A stretch of DNA of 64,000 nucleotides from Usnea hakonensis (Eukaryota > Ascomycota > Lecanoromycetes > Lecanorales > Parmeliaceae): positions 4,315 to 68,314 of the forward strand of contig BLJB01000132.1 of assembly GCA_013423325.1 (NCBI GenBank), given 5' to 3'. The number at the start of each line of letters is the position of its first letter. Within the stretch, counting starts at the first letter, position 1. A program made the position numbers and the translations under genes. Shown here piece after piece: positions 41,264 to 52,701 of this stretch. The notes under the pieces are model-generated. The model had not been told where the DNA came from and did no database searches. It worked only from the letters and a program-made list of their open reading frames with translations.

Positions 41264-43478
41264 ATGACCATCCGAAAGAAGAATGACTTGACATTGGAGT
41301 AAATAGACTGAGCTTAGGTGAAGCATGTGAATAGTCTCAGCTCTGACAACTACCATAGAGATTTCATAACCACACCTCGCCGCTCCTCAGCAATTCCCAA
41401 TGAGAATGGCAGCCTCGCTTTGTACACAATATCCACATACTCTCTCGGCTCGCCTTCCGAAGGAAAAGAGATTCGAGTCATGGACCTCTTCACCGGCACA
41501 TCAACACTATTCTCTGATGATCCAAAAAATAAGGAGGTCGCTTGGCTGCAGAATGAGCAGGTACTATGGCTCAGACAGGGTGAAGATGGGATGACGGAGA
41601 TGTGGGCTGGCGTTGCAATTGGAGAGAAAAAGTACGTTACTTCACATCACCGTAATGTGCAACTCCATATCATTGGCTTAAGATAGCAGAGCATATCTCA
41701 TAGCCACAATCGATGGTCCAATCACCAATCTGAGGACAAAGAAAATATCCAGTAACAGGATCGCTGTTGCTTTCAGCGGTAAGGCTTCCCCGGACGGGAC
41801 GCTTTTCAATCCTCAAAAAGCCGAGAAGCCTCGATCGTCAGCAAGAGAGTATGACAAGTTGCCTGTCCGGATTTGGGATCATTACATCACGGCAGAGAAA
41901 AACGCCATCTGGTACACCCGACTTGAGATGCATGAAGGTCGCTACCGTATTTCAACCTCTGGTTTTATCAACGCTCTGCATGGTACAGGATTAGAATATC
42001 CGAACCCAGACCCACTTTATGGCGGAGGCTTCGATCTCTCGGCCAAAGGGATTCTCTTTACTTCAGTTGATCCGGGGAGAAATCAGGCCATCCTAATCAA
42101 GGATGAGCTCTACTACATCCCTATCCAAACATACACTGAAACAATTGCCCCTACGCCTTACAAAATCTCCGTGCAAAATTACGATGGCGAAGCTTCATGT
42201 CCGACGTTCTCACCGGACGGCAAATCCGCCGCATTTCTTCATACCAAGGTGTCTGGCAGCGAATCCGATCAGCCGCGCATCTTCTTTGTGTGTGATATCG
42301 AGAACGTAGACCGTATCACCGAGATTGATACATCTGACTCCTGGGACTTACGGCCGCAGTCCCTCACCTTCAGCGGTGATGCCAAAACACTTTATTTTAC
42401 GGTCGAAGACCACGGCAGAACAAAAGTATTTCGAGTCCCCGTCCCTCCCGCATCTGACGGAGAAGAACAACGGACGTACAGTACCGCCCCAACCCCCATG
42501 ACTTCATGGGGTAGTGTTTCCTCTGTCCACGGCATCTCCCCCAACCTACTGCTCCTCACACTGTCCAGCATAACAGAAAGCAGCATCTTCGCCCTCTTAG
42601 ACACCTCCACCGGAGCCCTGCAAGAACTATCCCGTCAAACCAACTACGGCACCTCCCACTTCGCCCATTACCCCTCCCAAGTCAGCGAAATCAAGATCCC
42701 CCGCCACGACGGCCCGAACACCTACGACCTCCAAGCCTTCATCGTAAAACCCTCCTCCTTCTCCCCCAACAACAAATACCCCCTCCTCCTCTGGATCCAC
42801 GGCGGCCCCATATCATCCTACCTTGACGAATGGAGCACACGCTGGAACCCTGCCCTCTTCGCCGAACAAGGCTACATCGTCCTCGCCCCCAACATCACCG
42901 GCTCAACCGGTTTCGGACAAGCCTTCATCACCGCCATAGACAACGACTGGGGTGGACGACCCTACCGCGACCTAGTCGCATGCTTCAACCACATCGAATC
43001 AAGCATAGCCTACATCGACACGACCCGCGCCGTCGCCATGGGCGGCAGTTACGGCGGATACATGGTAAATTGGATCGCGGGACGGCCGTTCTCCCAACGC
43101 TTCCGCGCGCTCGTCAGCCACGACGGCATTTTCAATTTCACCAGCATGCTCGCATCCGACGAGATAGCTTTCCTACCGCCCAGCCTCGGGAAGTTTCCCT
43201 GGGACGATCAGACGGCGTGGGAGAAATGGGATCCGTCTCGGCACACGGCGGGGTGGGCGACGCCGATGCTCGTGATTCATAGCGAGAAGGACTACAGGTG
43301 TCCGATTACGCAGGGACTGGCGGTGTTTGGGGTATGTCAGGCGAAGGGGGTGGCGTCGAAGTTTTTGAGTTTTGCCGATGAGGGGCATTGGGTTTTGGGG
43401 AGGGAGAATAGTTTGAGGTGGCATCGGACGGTGGTGGGGTGGTGCGATAAGTACTGTGGGGTGGAGAGGGGGGGCTGA
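41264..43478 (+). CDS. Dipeptidyl-peptidase V-like serine peptidase (S9C)
   Basis: Exons 41264-41298, 41359-41631 and 41687-43478 give 699 residues. An N-terminal beta-propeller part (RRSSAIPNENGSLALYT, CPTFSPDGKSAAFLH, GDAKTLYFTVEDHG) is followed by an alpha/beta-hydrolase part: LLLWIHGGPISS, NITGSTGFGQAF, GGSYGGYMVNW (Ser557), HSEKDYRCP (Asp638) and DEGHWVLGREN (His670), a complete catalytic triad. DPP V releases X-Ala and similar dipeptides from peptide N-termini. Secreted DPP V carries a signal peptide; the start here (MTIRKKNDLTLE) does not look like one, so this may be the intracellular form. The first exon is only 35 nt; it restores EDFITTPRRSS across a TCTGAC-CATAG intron and would be easily missed. 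Confidence 0.92.
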
Positions 43479-44662
43479 GTTGGAGATTAGTGTTCTGAGG
43501 GAATGAGAATCTAGATATCCATAGAAGGGGAGGAGAGAAGAAAGAGGAGAGCAAGTGGTTTTCCCCTCCACCCATTTTCCTCCGTTTTTTTTTTTTTTTC
43601 CAAAAATATCATCACCAAACCTCCCCCTTCCTCCTTTCTCTCCTCCCCCGCCTCTCTCCCTCATACACATGCACATATACGCACTCTCGCTCTCTGACTT
43701 ACCTCAATCAAACAACATTCGTAACGTTCATACGGCGGTAGTTACGGAATAGATTAGCATAGTAGAGGACGAAGGGAAGGAAGGCAAGAAAGGAAACGGA
43801 TTAGACTAGCATAGTAGACAAACGCAAAAGAAAAAGAAACCATTAAAAATAAACGCAGAACCCCCCATCCCCGCATCCAAAACCCCATAACCCAACTCCA
43901 TCCCATTCCCCCACATACCTCAACAAACCCACTAACCCAGCTCCTTCAGCCCACTCTACTAGCGATTAATTCTTCGTTCGCCCCATCCGAACCATGCGAA
44001 CTGCATGCAAATGATCAAATACATCCAGGAGGTAGCTGCAACAGTGATTAGCCTGTCTCATTGCCCCGAATAGTGACCCCTAAAGGTATATTCAGGCCTT
44101 GCTATAGCACTAAGAAGACTCCCATATCTATTCGATAAAGACCTGGAGTAGATAGATATGTAATGTATATACAGGCAGGGAGGGCGAAAAAAAGACTGCA
44201 ATGCAATGCAATGAAGGAGACTAGGCTGAAAGAGATGAATCGACTGAAGGGCTATTGCTAGTGTAAATTACTCTATTTGTGCACTCCTGGAAGGAACAAA
44301 GTCTCCTGATTCTCTTGCCATGACCATTCCCCCGAAACCATGCACCGAAACAACACCGAAACCAGTCATGCGATATTAATATGCGATATCCGAAATCACC
44401 GACCCCCAGTCCTACTGTGGCGAGTACTCCGTACACTCTACAATATCATCATTTTGCGGCCGCTATTTGCCAAGATTACTCAGCCGAGATACATCCGCCT
44501 TAGTATAATTATATCCTCCGATTCTTCTCAGAACAATCGAATAGGTGGTCATAAACCGGGATGTACGGAAATTTGAGAAAATTCCGGTAAAGCTATAATA
44601 AAACTTGAAGTCTCAACAGGCAGTTCTGCAGCACAAAGCCTGCCATCTCGGCGCGATTCAAT
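43479..44662. other. Intergenic, no gene seen
   Basis: About 1.2 kb between convergent genes. A T13-14 run and CT-rich patch (43585-43690), then A/C-rich DNA with AAAGAAAAAG words (43820-43860). No gene supported. Confidence 0.5.
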
Positions 44663-46960
44663 TTACAAGACATGGAAAATGTCTTTGCGACCCTTTTCGG
44701 ACGACTCACGGACCAAGCTAACTGTGCAACACGAGGTGCATTCGCTACGACGGAGGAAGATTCCTACCGAAGCGGAGAACTGCTCTTGGATTGCCACACA
44801 CCGCGCAGGGTCTTCTACCCGAGGCCAAATGAGACATATATGGCCATTCCTGGAGCCAATCCATGTCTTGATGTCACCCTGGTCAAACAGGTGCCAACCT
44901 CGTCGAACCAAGGCGCAAGGGAGGACCAACCGTGAGGTGCAATGCAATCGTTCGCAGGTAAGACGGCCGGTACCCTTGAGAACCTCGTGGGAGATTCTAC
45001 CTGGCCTAAGGTTAATGGCGGGCTCTTCGGATACCATCGCTCGGTAGAACACTATCAATTCGTGGTCTGTGGCTTTTTCAAGACCGAGCATTTCAAGTTT
45101 GATGTCATGTTGCCGTGGCTGCTCGACCACGCTGGCTGATGCAGATTCCTCCATAATGTCGAATTTAATCGGAGAAAGAGGGGTACTTGAGACTACAGGA
45201 CTATCGTAAACGCTATTGAATTGCTTGTCGCCCATCTGGATATGACCTGGAATGATGTGGACCACACGCGCATTTTCCGCATGGCTGCTCAATGATCGCA
45301 GACAGTTGAGATAGTAGCACAGACCATGGTTCACGGTTGCTGTGCAGTATTCATTGCCTTGCGGGTTTTTTCCCGGCAGATAACGAGAATGATCGCTGTA
45401 TCCGCTGAATATCTCTATTGGGTGCGATAAGAGATCAAACTTTCTGATGTTGTCAGCGTCAGGGCCGTAAAAGCCGTCCATACAAAGACCGAGTGAAATA
45501 GCAAGCAACGGTCTTCCTCGAGCGTTGAGTGACAGCGGCCAGTCGCTTGTAAGGTTGCTGTAAACACAAGCAATGCCTCGAACGGTAGGTAAGATCTCGT
45601 TATCTCTTGTGACGCAACTTATCGTTGACACCATTTGGCGAATCGAGAAGGCAAGTACCACGATACAGGTAATGTCCTTTCCTGTATCTTTGGAATTGCA
45701 CAATCGGCACTGGCATAGCTGCTCGAGGTCGAGTACAGTCCGCTCAATCGTCCTGAGAGCTTCTCTCAATGGAACATTTAGTGCCAGTTGCATTTCATCA
45801 AACAAACCATTGACTCGTTTCAACTCCGGAAAGATGGATGAAACAGAGTTTGTAAAACCAATACCATAGCTTGATTCGACGAAATTGATGTATGTTCTCC
45901 GCGAAAATTTTCCGACGTCACTCTCCCCCAAGGCGAGAGCTTGATATACACGTGCAGTGCTTCCAAAGAAACCCCCAAGGATGGTTGAAGCCTTGATCAA
46001 GGTGTTGAAAGCAGTGCCAAATACCCTTGTCAAACAACCGTCCCACGGCGTCCTGATGATGAAGAGACTCTGGTCGAGCATTGGACTACGGATCATAAAG
46101 TCATCACCTGCACGAAGAACAAATGTAGTACTAGAGACCTGTACAAGTGAAAGATCGGCTTGCCGACGATAGGTGACCACTACTTGAGCGTCTTCAGGAT
46201 GAGCATCTTGGTGGATGACCCTGCCCGCGTCATCGTCGACATAGACTTTGAGATTCAGCACCCACTGGGCAAACCCGGCTACGAAAGCGCATTCCATGCC
46301 ACCCGTTACATTTATTCTGGCGATGTCCCCTCTTGAGATTTTGAAAAGACCACTCATAGCCTTTGCAAGGTCCTCTACATCCGAGATACTAGGCGTAACA
46401 TTTCTCGGATCCAAAGTATGTCCTAACATGCGATCAGAAATTAGGCTAAATTCGGTCTTTGTGAGTGTTCCCGAGCACGCCTTGACTAGGGCGGTCAATT
46501 GAGAATGTGACGGAAGGAACTGTTGAGGGAAATCGTAAATTTTCCAGAGCTCATCGAGGACCCAAGCGGCGGCATGCTCGTCATGAACCTCGCTGAGGGC
46601 CGAGCACAGAGCTATGCAGTTGACACCTAGTTGAGTATCCGCCATGACATTCAGGAAGCTCCGGGCGCCGAAGCCGAACCACAAGACATTTTTGAAGCTC
46701 CACGACCCCTGATTGGTCTCAAGCGCGCTGTGCATGCGCTGCTTGCCGATGCGATCCAGATCGAATACAGAAGCCAAGGCGAGTCCAGCTCCCAACGTGA
46801 CGGGCTGGACACCGGCAGATGCGAAGCGCTGGAGGACGATGGAAGAACTAGACCAGATACTGTTCCCAAAGGCCACCCAATCAACCTGTCCGTTTTGCAC
46901 GAAATTGCTGTTCTGTTGCGCCACAGGACCTCCTCCGATCTGAGGCGCGTCTGGAGGCAT
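44663..46960 (-). CDS. Conserved fungal protein of unknown function
   Basis: A single long frame, 765 residues from the ATG at 46960 (MPPDAPQIGGGPVAQQ). The frame stays open a little upstream without an ATG. It belongs to a large uncharacterised ascomycete family; recognisable blocks are VAFGNSIWSSSSIVLQRF, FKNVLWFGFGARSFLN, DRMLGHTLDP, SVEDLAKAM-like ISDVEDLAKAMSGLFKI, TVVGGAECAFVAGFAQW-like INVTGGMECAFVAGFAQWV, SSTTFVLRAGDDFMIR, and a CQCRLCNSKD Cys cluster that may bind metal. No signal peptide; one or two weakly hydrophobic segments. Members often occur as many paralogues per genome with no known role. Some C-terminal stretches look less conserved, but the frame is intact. Confidence 0.8.
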   Translation of the reverse strand: MPPDAPQIGGGPVAQQNSNFVQNGQVDWVAFGNSIWSSSSIVLQRFASAGVQPVTLGAGLALASVFDLDRIGKQRMHSALETNQGSWSFKNVLWFGFGARSFLNVMADTQLGVNCIALCSALSEVHDEHAAAWVLDELWKIYDFPQQFLPSHSQLTALVKACSGTLTKTEFSLISDRMLGHTLDPRNVTPSISDVEDLAKAMSGLFKISRGDIARINVTGGMECAFVAGFAQWVLNLKVYVDDDAGRVIHQDAHPEDAQVVVTYRRQADLSLVQVSSTTFVLRAGDDFMIRSPMLDQSLFIIRTPWDGCLTRVFGTAFNTLIKASTILGGFFGSTARVYQALALGESDVGKFSRRTYINFVESSYGIGFTNSVSSIFPELKRVNGLFDEMQLALNVPLREALRTIERTVLDLEQLCQCRLCNSKDTGKDITCIVVLAFSIRQMVSTISCVTRDNEILPTVRGIACVYSNLTSDWPLSLNARGRPLLAISLGLCMDGFYGPDADNIRKFDLLSHPIEIFSGYSDHSRYLPGKNPQGNEYCTATVNHGLCYYLNCLRSLSSHAENARVVHIIPGHIQMGDKQFNSVYDSPVVSSTPLSPIKFDIMEESASASVVEQPRQHDIKLEMLGLEKATDHELIVFYRAMVSEEPAINLRPGRISHEVLKGTGRLTCERLHCTSRLVLPCALVRRGWHLFDQGDIKTWIGSRNGHICLIWPRVEDPARCVAIQEQFSASVGIFLRRSECTSCCTVSLVRESSEKGRKDIFHVL

Positions 46961-47675
46961 GATATATATACTAGGCCAAAATTTTGGGCACTTTGGAAGG
47001 TAGAAAGAATGAGCAGTCCGTAGAAGCACATGGTAGGAGGTTTGCCTCGAGGCTACAACAAATTGCTGAGCCTTGCAGCTCTTGGCGTGCTTATGCCAGG
47101 GCGGTACCGAGCCTTCCCTATCGAACCGAATTTCAGAAACTAAGATCTGATCGATAACCTCCGTACTCCTGCTTGTAACACCCTAGGCTAGAATTCTGCC
47201 TTGCCCCCTCCTCTTCGCCCCCCCTAAATTTCACCTAGATAATCAGCTTATAAAGATTAAAATAACAACTCTAATACTCCGTATGATTTTTCTCTACTCG
47301 ATTTCAATTTCATAACCCCCCCCCTCCACCATTTAAATCCTCCATCGATTCATATTCCGACCATTCGTTCAGTACTCTGTATGATGGATGTGCTACAGTA
47401 GTCGTTGATTCATCATAGGATCAAATTATCCAAAGTTTTGAGAAAGATAGATGCTCTAAAATGAAAATTACGGCGGAGTTGGATGACTAACGAGAGAGAG
47501 AGAGAGANNGAGAGAGAGAGAGAGAAGGGGGCCGAAGGAAGGGAGTATATTTCATTTCGCGTTAATTTTTACCCCGTGTATAGGTACGTATACAAATACC
47601 AGCATCCATCCCACACCCCCCTTCTTCCCCACCATCCCCTCCCCGCGCTCCAAACCGACCCCCTCCCAACCCCTC
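46961..47675. other. Intergenic with an NN gap in a GA repeat
   Basis: About 0.7 kb. (GA)n at about 47492-47524 is interrupted by NN at 47508-47509, an assembly gap in a simple repeat. 47620-47675 is C-rich and runs into the MDR gene, whose own 3' end is C-rich on plus. A CCCCCCCC run lies near 47316. No gene supported. Confidence 0.55.
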
Positions 47676-48743
47676 TCAGTCAAACTCCAGCACAACCTTC
47701 CTCGCGCTCACCCCCTCCCCCACCCTATCAATCCCCCCCTGCACATCCCCCAACCCCCTCCCCACAAGCATTTTCTCAGGCACACAACTCACCCTCCCCT
47801 CCCCCAATGCCATCTCCAACCACCGCCAAACAACCTCCCCCACCCCCGTCTCCTCGTTCGATTTTTGGAAATTGGTTTTTATAAGAACGTCATTGGTCGC
47901 GAAACGCTCTGCTCCCGGCGCTACGGCTACGATGAATGATCTGGGTTTAGGGAGGGTGCAGCGGTGGAGGATAGTGCAGAGAGGTGTGAGGGAGGATTCC
48001 GTGGAGATGGCGTCGTAGGCGCCGACGAGTGCGGTATTGTTACCGTCTTTGATAGCGTTCAGGGCTGCGACGATGGAATCGACTACGTTTGGATCATTAT
48101 GATCAAAAGTTTTGGCCGCCCCGAGGGTGTGGACGAAGGGATGGTTCTTAGCGCCGGCGATACCCCACACCGTATAGCCGGCTGCCGTCGCGAGTTGGAC
48201 GCCCGAGGCCCCGACGCTGCTGCTCGCGCCCCAGATGAGGAGGATTTCGTTTCCATGGTTGTTGGTGCTGGGGTGGCTGGTGGGTGAGGGCATATCGAGG
48301 GCGAGGGTGACGGGTTGGAAGAGACACGATGCGGCCGTGTTGATGCCGAGTGGTAGCACGACGGCGTCCGTCCAGGCGAGGGAGGGTGGGATCTTGGCGA
48401 TGGCGGGCATTTTCAGGACGACGTAGTGCTGGAAGCCGGCGTACTTGTAGATGCCGCCTGGACGGGATTGCGCGAGACCGATGACGCGGTCACCGGGGTG
48501 GAAGTCTGTGATTGCGGAGCCGACTTCTTCGACGGTGCCGGCGACGTCACAGCCTAGGATTGCGGGGTAGGTGTCGATGATGATGCCGGTTTTTTGAAGG
48601 ATTACGTCGGCGGGGTTGATGGCGACGGCTTTGGTTTTGATGACGAGTTCGTCTGCGGAGGGGTTGTTGTAGGGGGCTGATTTGACGGTGTGAGTTGTGT
48701 CTTGTTTTTTCATGAGCCAAGCTGCGGAGTTTTGGGGAGCCAT
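47676..48743 (-). CDS. Medium-chain reductase, enoyl-reductase/quinone-oxidoreductase-like (MDR)
   Basis: Single exon, 355 residues from the ATG at 48743. The MDR pattern is clear: GroES-like part (DELVIKTKAVAINPADVIL, AILGCDVAGTVEEVG, DFHPGDRVIGLAQ), then the NADPH-binding Rossmann part (LLIWGASSSVGASGVQLATA). It lacks the structural-zinc Cys cluster and the catalytic Cys/His ligands of classic zinc alcohol dehydrogenases, which fits a zinc-free reductase like the trans-acting enoyl reductases of fungal polyketide pathways or related quinone reductases. The C-terminus (EKMLVGRGLGDVQGGID, KVVLEFD) is typical of that group. No polyketide synthase is in the window, so the substrate is open. The frame runs upstream of the chosen ATG without another ATG. 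Confidence 0.88.
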   Translation of the reverse strand: MAPQNSAAWLMKKQDTTHTVKSAPYNNPSADELVIKTKAVAINPADVILQKTGIIIDTYPAILGCDVAGTVEEVGSAITDFHPGDRVIGLAQSRPGGIYKYAGFQHYVVLKMPAIAKIPPSLAWTDAVVLPLGINTAASCLFQPVTLALDMPSPTSHPSTNNHGNEILLIWGASSSVGASGVQLATAAGYTVWGIAGAKNHPFVHTLGAAKTFDHNDPNVVDSIVAALNAIKDGNNTALVGAYDAISTESSLTPLCTILHRCTLPKPRSFIVAVAPGAERFATNDVLIKTNFQKSNEETGVGEVVWRWLEMALGEGRVSCVPEKMLVGRGLGDVQGGIDRVGEGVSARKVVLEFD

Positions 48744-51700
48744 GGCTGTCGAGATTGGGAAGGGAATGGGAGAATTGCTGGTTGGGTATTCGAACAGGGG
48801 GACTGCTTGCGGAATTGGCAATGTCTGGGGCTTAGAGAACTTCCACAGATAAGTACGTTGATGAGAAGGTAGTCATATCTGAAAGAGCAATCCTCAACCT
48901 CAACCCCCGACTTATATGATGTAGTCTGTCTAGAGAGCCGACGGTTACTCAATTTGGCCAACCGTAATTACGCCCGGGGTTAACCTCTTATTTCCGTAAA
49001 CAACACCATTTCATCTGTCCTAGAGACAATCAGGTCGCTCTGATCTTAGGATGCCTACATCGGCCTTTGGAAAGCAGCGCCATGATGCAGAACTCTTAGG
49101 TATGAGACGCTCACTGAAAATCACATTCCCACCTTCCAGAAATGCATAGCCATGATCAAGATTATTTCTTCCCGATTATATCCCCATCAGACTACTCCTC
49201 CACGGGTGTTGCAGCGAGTCTCTGCTGTATGGAGCACCTGGGCAGGTCAATATCTGGTATCGCAGGTCCGCATCGAATGTCCTAGACGTCGCAGTTGCTG
49301 CGATATCCCGCAGATAGATTAAGTCCTTGTTCCCTGAAAAGTTGTCTGTCTCGAGAGGTGGCAGAAGTCATAGCGCAGTATATAATCGAAGAATGCTAGA
49401 TGATGCCGAATAGAAATGCGACATAATTTCTATCAGTGATAGTGTATGATTTGTTTATAATGCTTGACGGAGGACATGCTGTCGCCAGAGTGACTGGACT
49501 GAAAAATTGTTATTGATCGATTGGTGCTCTTCCACAGTACTTTAATAGAACAGTTGGAGCTCTTGGCATGTGCGACAAGACTTCTGTCAACCCCGTGCGT
49601 GAGTACTGCGCGCAGTATCAACTGGGGCGAAATGAAGGAGAAAGGGTCTTTGGATTCATTTCATGCGATGCCAGGAAAAGAACGCTCTGAAACAGGGTTG
49701 GCATCCGAAAGCAAGGCTAGGGCTGCTACTGGCGCTGTCCAGGATATTCGGTACACATCTTCGTAGGTTGTAGGCCTTGACGCAACTCTGAAGCACTTCT
49801 CAACATAGGGTAGCGTTCAAAGAACATGCTAGGTGAGCTAGTAGCTGACCTTTGGACGTGGGAATGTTGACACCCGTCACGCCTTTGTACAGACTGTATG
49901 AGAGTATGGGTGCGTGCATATTCGAAACGGACAAAGCTCAATCAGGCTGTGCTAGTGAGATATTCCCAGGTCGAGGAGCTGTGAGCTCACCTTCACAAGG
50001 CTGCAATTTCAAGAAATTTGGAAATTCAAGGGTACTTGAAGAGTACCAGCGTTACTGAGACAGCGCAAGTCAGAGGGAGACGGATCGCTTACCGCCTTCA
50101 CAGCCACAAAACAGCTGTCTTCTGGGTTGCCGCCGTGACTCTCCAAAGTAGGGCTTGAGGCAGTGAAAGCTCTGCACATGTATACCTTATATCTATACGG
50201 GGCATACTCACGTGGTTTGAAAGTACTGAGGTAAAGACAGCGGCCAGCTCGACTTGACTGAGCAGGATTACGTATTGTGATGTAGCAATCCCGGGCTATG
50301 GCGCCACAGCCGGTATGCGAGCAATCATTTTCGTCATGCCCCCCAAGCATCGCCGCACGGACAACTGCAGGACACACTTATTAGAAAACCCGCTTGATCC
50401 GGTTGCCTGTGTAAGAGACACAAGACAATCTCAGAAGTGATTGTCGTAAAAATAAAACGTACCTGCTGAATATAGAACGAGGCAGTCGTCCGCGCAATCA
50501 GAGTGTCCGGTGCGTAATTTCCTCACAGGCAGACGCCCAGCTTGAACCATCCATTCGACTCTCTTTATTGAGTTCTTTCGGTAGGATCTGAAACCCTGCA
50601 GGGTCAGCGCCTCTGCAGTAAGCACCCCTCTGCATATCCGTCTGACATGAGGAGGACCTTCAATATGCGCTGCTAAGGTGCCTTGGAGGCAGCTGGATGG
50701 CGGAATCTTTTACGATAGGCTCGTCAATATTTACCAGGTCCAGGCAAACTTCCGAATTGGGCGGAATTCCGGTGGGGTCGAGGATGCCAAATGGCCAAAT
50801 GGCGTGGCCCGTGTGAGATTGGGCGGGAAAGAAAGAGGGGCTGGGGAGCTAAGAGGTAGCTAAGAGGGAGCTAAGGTGCACGCTAAAAAAGGGAAAATCC
50901 GAACAAGGCAGGGACTGGATTTTGAGCCTCACCCATCATCTGTGCCAATCGTTATCTGCTTGATCCCGTCGCACGGCCACTATTTTAGTCTATATTTATC
51001 CCTGGCAATGCCCACGCCCATGCCTTTTCAGACTAAACTGTATGGGTAAAGTCTTGACAGACTAAAGTGAGGTATCGATACGTAACCTCCTCCATCCTCC
51101 TTTAGGACATTTCTATTTAGAGACTATTTTAGACACGAATCTTGATGGTCATATTCGTCATCACTCCGATTGGTGCCGAGGTGTATCTCGTCCTGTGCTT
51201 ACCTTACTTACCTTACTCTAATATTTTAATTCTAAATTCATTCCCTCAGGATTGCGCAAGGTTGGCATAACACGTTAATATGTGAGATAGAGTAGGACAG
51301 TAAAGCTTCACCAAATGTCAAAGAGGGAGAAGTGTGGTGAAAATGGAATATGGCGGGCCAGCCATTTCTCTTGGGTATTTTTAGTGTTGGTGGGGTGGAT
51401 TGGCACTTAAGGTGGGGTGGCGAAAAGAAAAACAGGGATGCCTGCCACCAAAATGGCAATGCCCCCAGCCCCACATTCTCGTATTCAGAGACAGACCAGT
51501 GAGAAAAAAAACAAAAAAACAGTGACATGACACCGACAACACCTCACCCAACCACTCAAATCATTCCCGCCGCCTAATGCGTAATGAATGCCCATAAAAT
51601 AAAGTACTTATCTTACAATCCTCTTCTTTCTTCTTTTTCCTTTCTCTTCTTCCTCATCAATCACTGCTCATCCTCATCATCCTCCACATAATTCCTCTTT

Positions 51701-51915
51701 CCATTTCTGCATCTTCCTGCATATTCACATAATACATAATACATTCGTTGTTCATTCAACCGTCGCTACGTCAAGTATCACAGCTTAGCTACAAGACTCA
51801 TTCGCTAACAGCTACTCTACCTTGCTGACATACCGTAATACCTTTCCTGAAAATCCTCACCTCATAAAAGCCACCACCTCCTCCTCATCCACCTATTATA
51901 CTTCAAATAATCATC
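48744..51915. other. Long gene-poor spacer
   Basis: About 3.2 kb. Around 50009-50640 on minus there are several splice-like signals (GTGAGT at about 50212, GTAAGC near 50090) and short Cys-containing frames (ARDCYITIRNP, GHSDCADDCLVLYS) that might be a small intron-rich gene, but I cannot join them into one protein. 51610-51900 is CT-rich and is the likely promoter/leader of the GPI protein gene. Confidence 0.4.
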
Positions 51916-52701
51916 ATGAAGTCCTTCATCGCCGCTACCCTCATCGCCGTCTTGGCCTCTGCCGTCTCCGCCCAGCAAGCATCCAGCGGTTGCGATGAGA
52001 ATTACTCGGGTACCTTTGAGATCGCTCCCTACAACGTCACAGCGAACATTCCAAACCAAGGCCCAACCGTCTGCAACTCCAACCCCATCGCTACCCTCCA
52101 GAACGGTGTCCTCACCGACCAGGACAAGCGTACCGGCGAAGTGGTCGCCAATCACCAGTTCCAGTTTGACAACCCAGTCCAAGGGCCAATCACCTCGGGC
52201 TTCTGCATCTACAACAACGGATCCTTGGCACTGAATGGCAATGCCATTTGGTACGGCTGTGCCAGCGGCGGCTTCTCCAACCTCTACGATCAATCTCAGG
52301 GTGGACAATGCTACCAGATTTACATCGTCACCTACCCTTGCACGGGCAGCGCCGGTCCTGTGGCCGGCTCGGGCTCAATCTCTTCCTCATCTTCATCCAG
52401 CTCCACTTCCAGCTCTTCAACCAGCACCATGATGACCTCAACCACTCCTGTGGCACCTTCACCACCTCCTACATCCTCGACAGCCTTGGCAACCATTCCC
52501 ACCGTCGCGCCTGTACCCTTCCCAGCCGGCAACTCCACCAAACCGGCTGCTACCGCGACCAGTGCAACCACCACGTCCTCATCGTCCACATCCACTCCGA
52601 CCGCCACACCAACCACCTTCAAGGGTGCTGCAAACGTCGTTGCTGTGGGCAGCAAGGTCGTCGCCGTTGTTGCTGGTATCGCTGCCTTTGCCCTGGCATA
52701 A
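51916..52701 (+). CDS. GPI-anchored Ser/Thr-rich cell wall protein
   Basis: Single exon, 261 residues. Signal peptide at 1-19 (MKSFIAATLIAVLASAVSA). A globular part of about 125 residues with Cys at positions around CDENYSGTFEIAPY, CNSNPIATL, GFCIYNNGSLALNG, WYGCASGGFSNLYD and QCYQIYI resembles the Cys-containing domain of fungal PIR-like/wall mannoproteins. It is followed by a long Ser/Thr/Pro/Ala stalk and a C-terminal hydrophobic tail (VVAVGSKVVAVVAGIAAFA), the GPI attachment signal; a likely omega region is near PTTFKGAAN. The CT-rich leader and lack of introns suggest strong expression. The p24 receptor at 6.6 kb belongs to the machinery that exports such proteins, though the genes are not linked in any operon-like way. 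Confidence 0.92.
   Translation: MKSFIAATLIAVLASAVSAQQASSGCDENYSGTFEIAPYNVTANIPNQGPTVCNSNPIATLQNGVLTDQDKRTGEVVANHQFQFDNPVQGPITSGFCIYNNGSLALNGNAIWYGCASGGFSNLYDQSQGGQCYQIYIVTYPCTGSAGPVAGSGSISSSSSSSSTSSSSTSTMMTSTTPVAPSPPPTSSTALATIPTVAPVPFPAGNSTKPAATATSATTTSSSSTSTPTATPTTFKGAANVVAVGSKVVAVVAGIAAFALA

Noticed and set aside
42830..43282. Arg/His-rich frame inside the DPP V gene
   Set aside because: Shadow of the GC-rich coding strand; the S9 catalytic triad fixes the true frame.
46631..47023. Plus-strand frame opposite the start of the unknown-function gene
   Set aside because: Antisense shadow; no family similarity seen.
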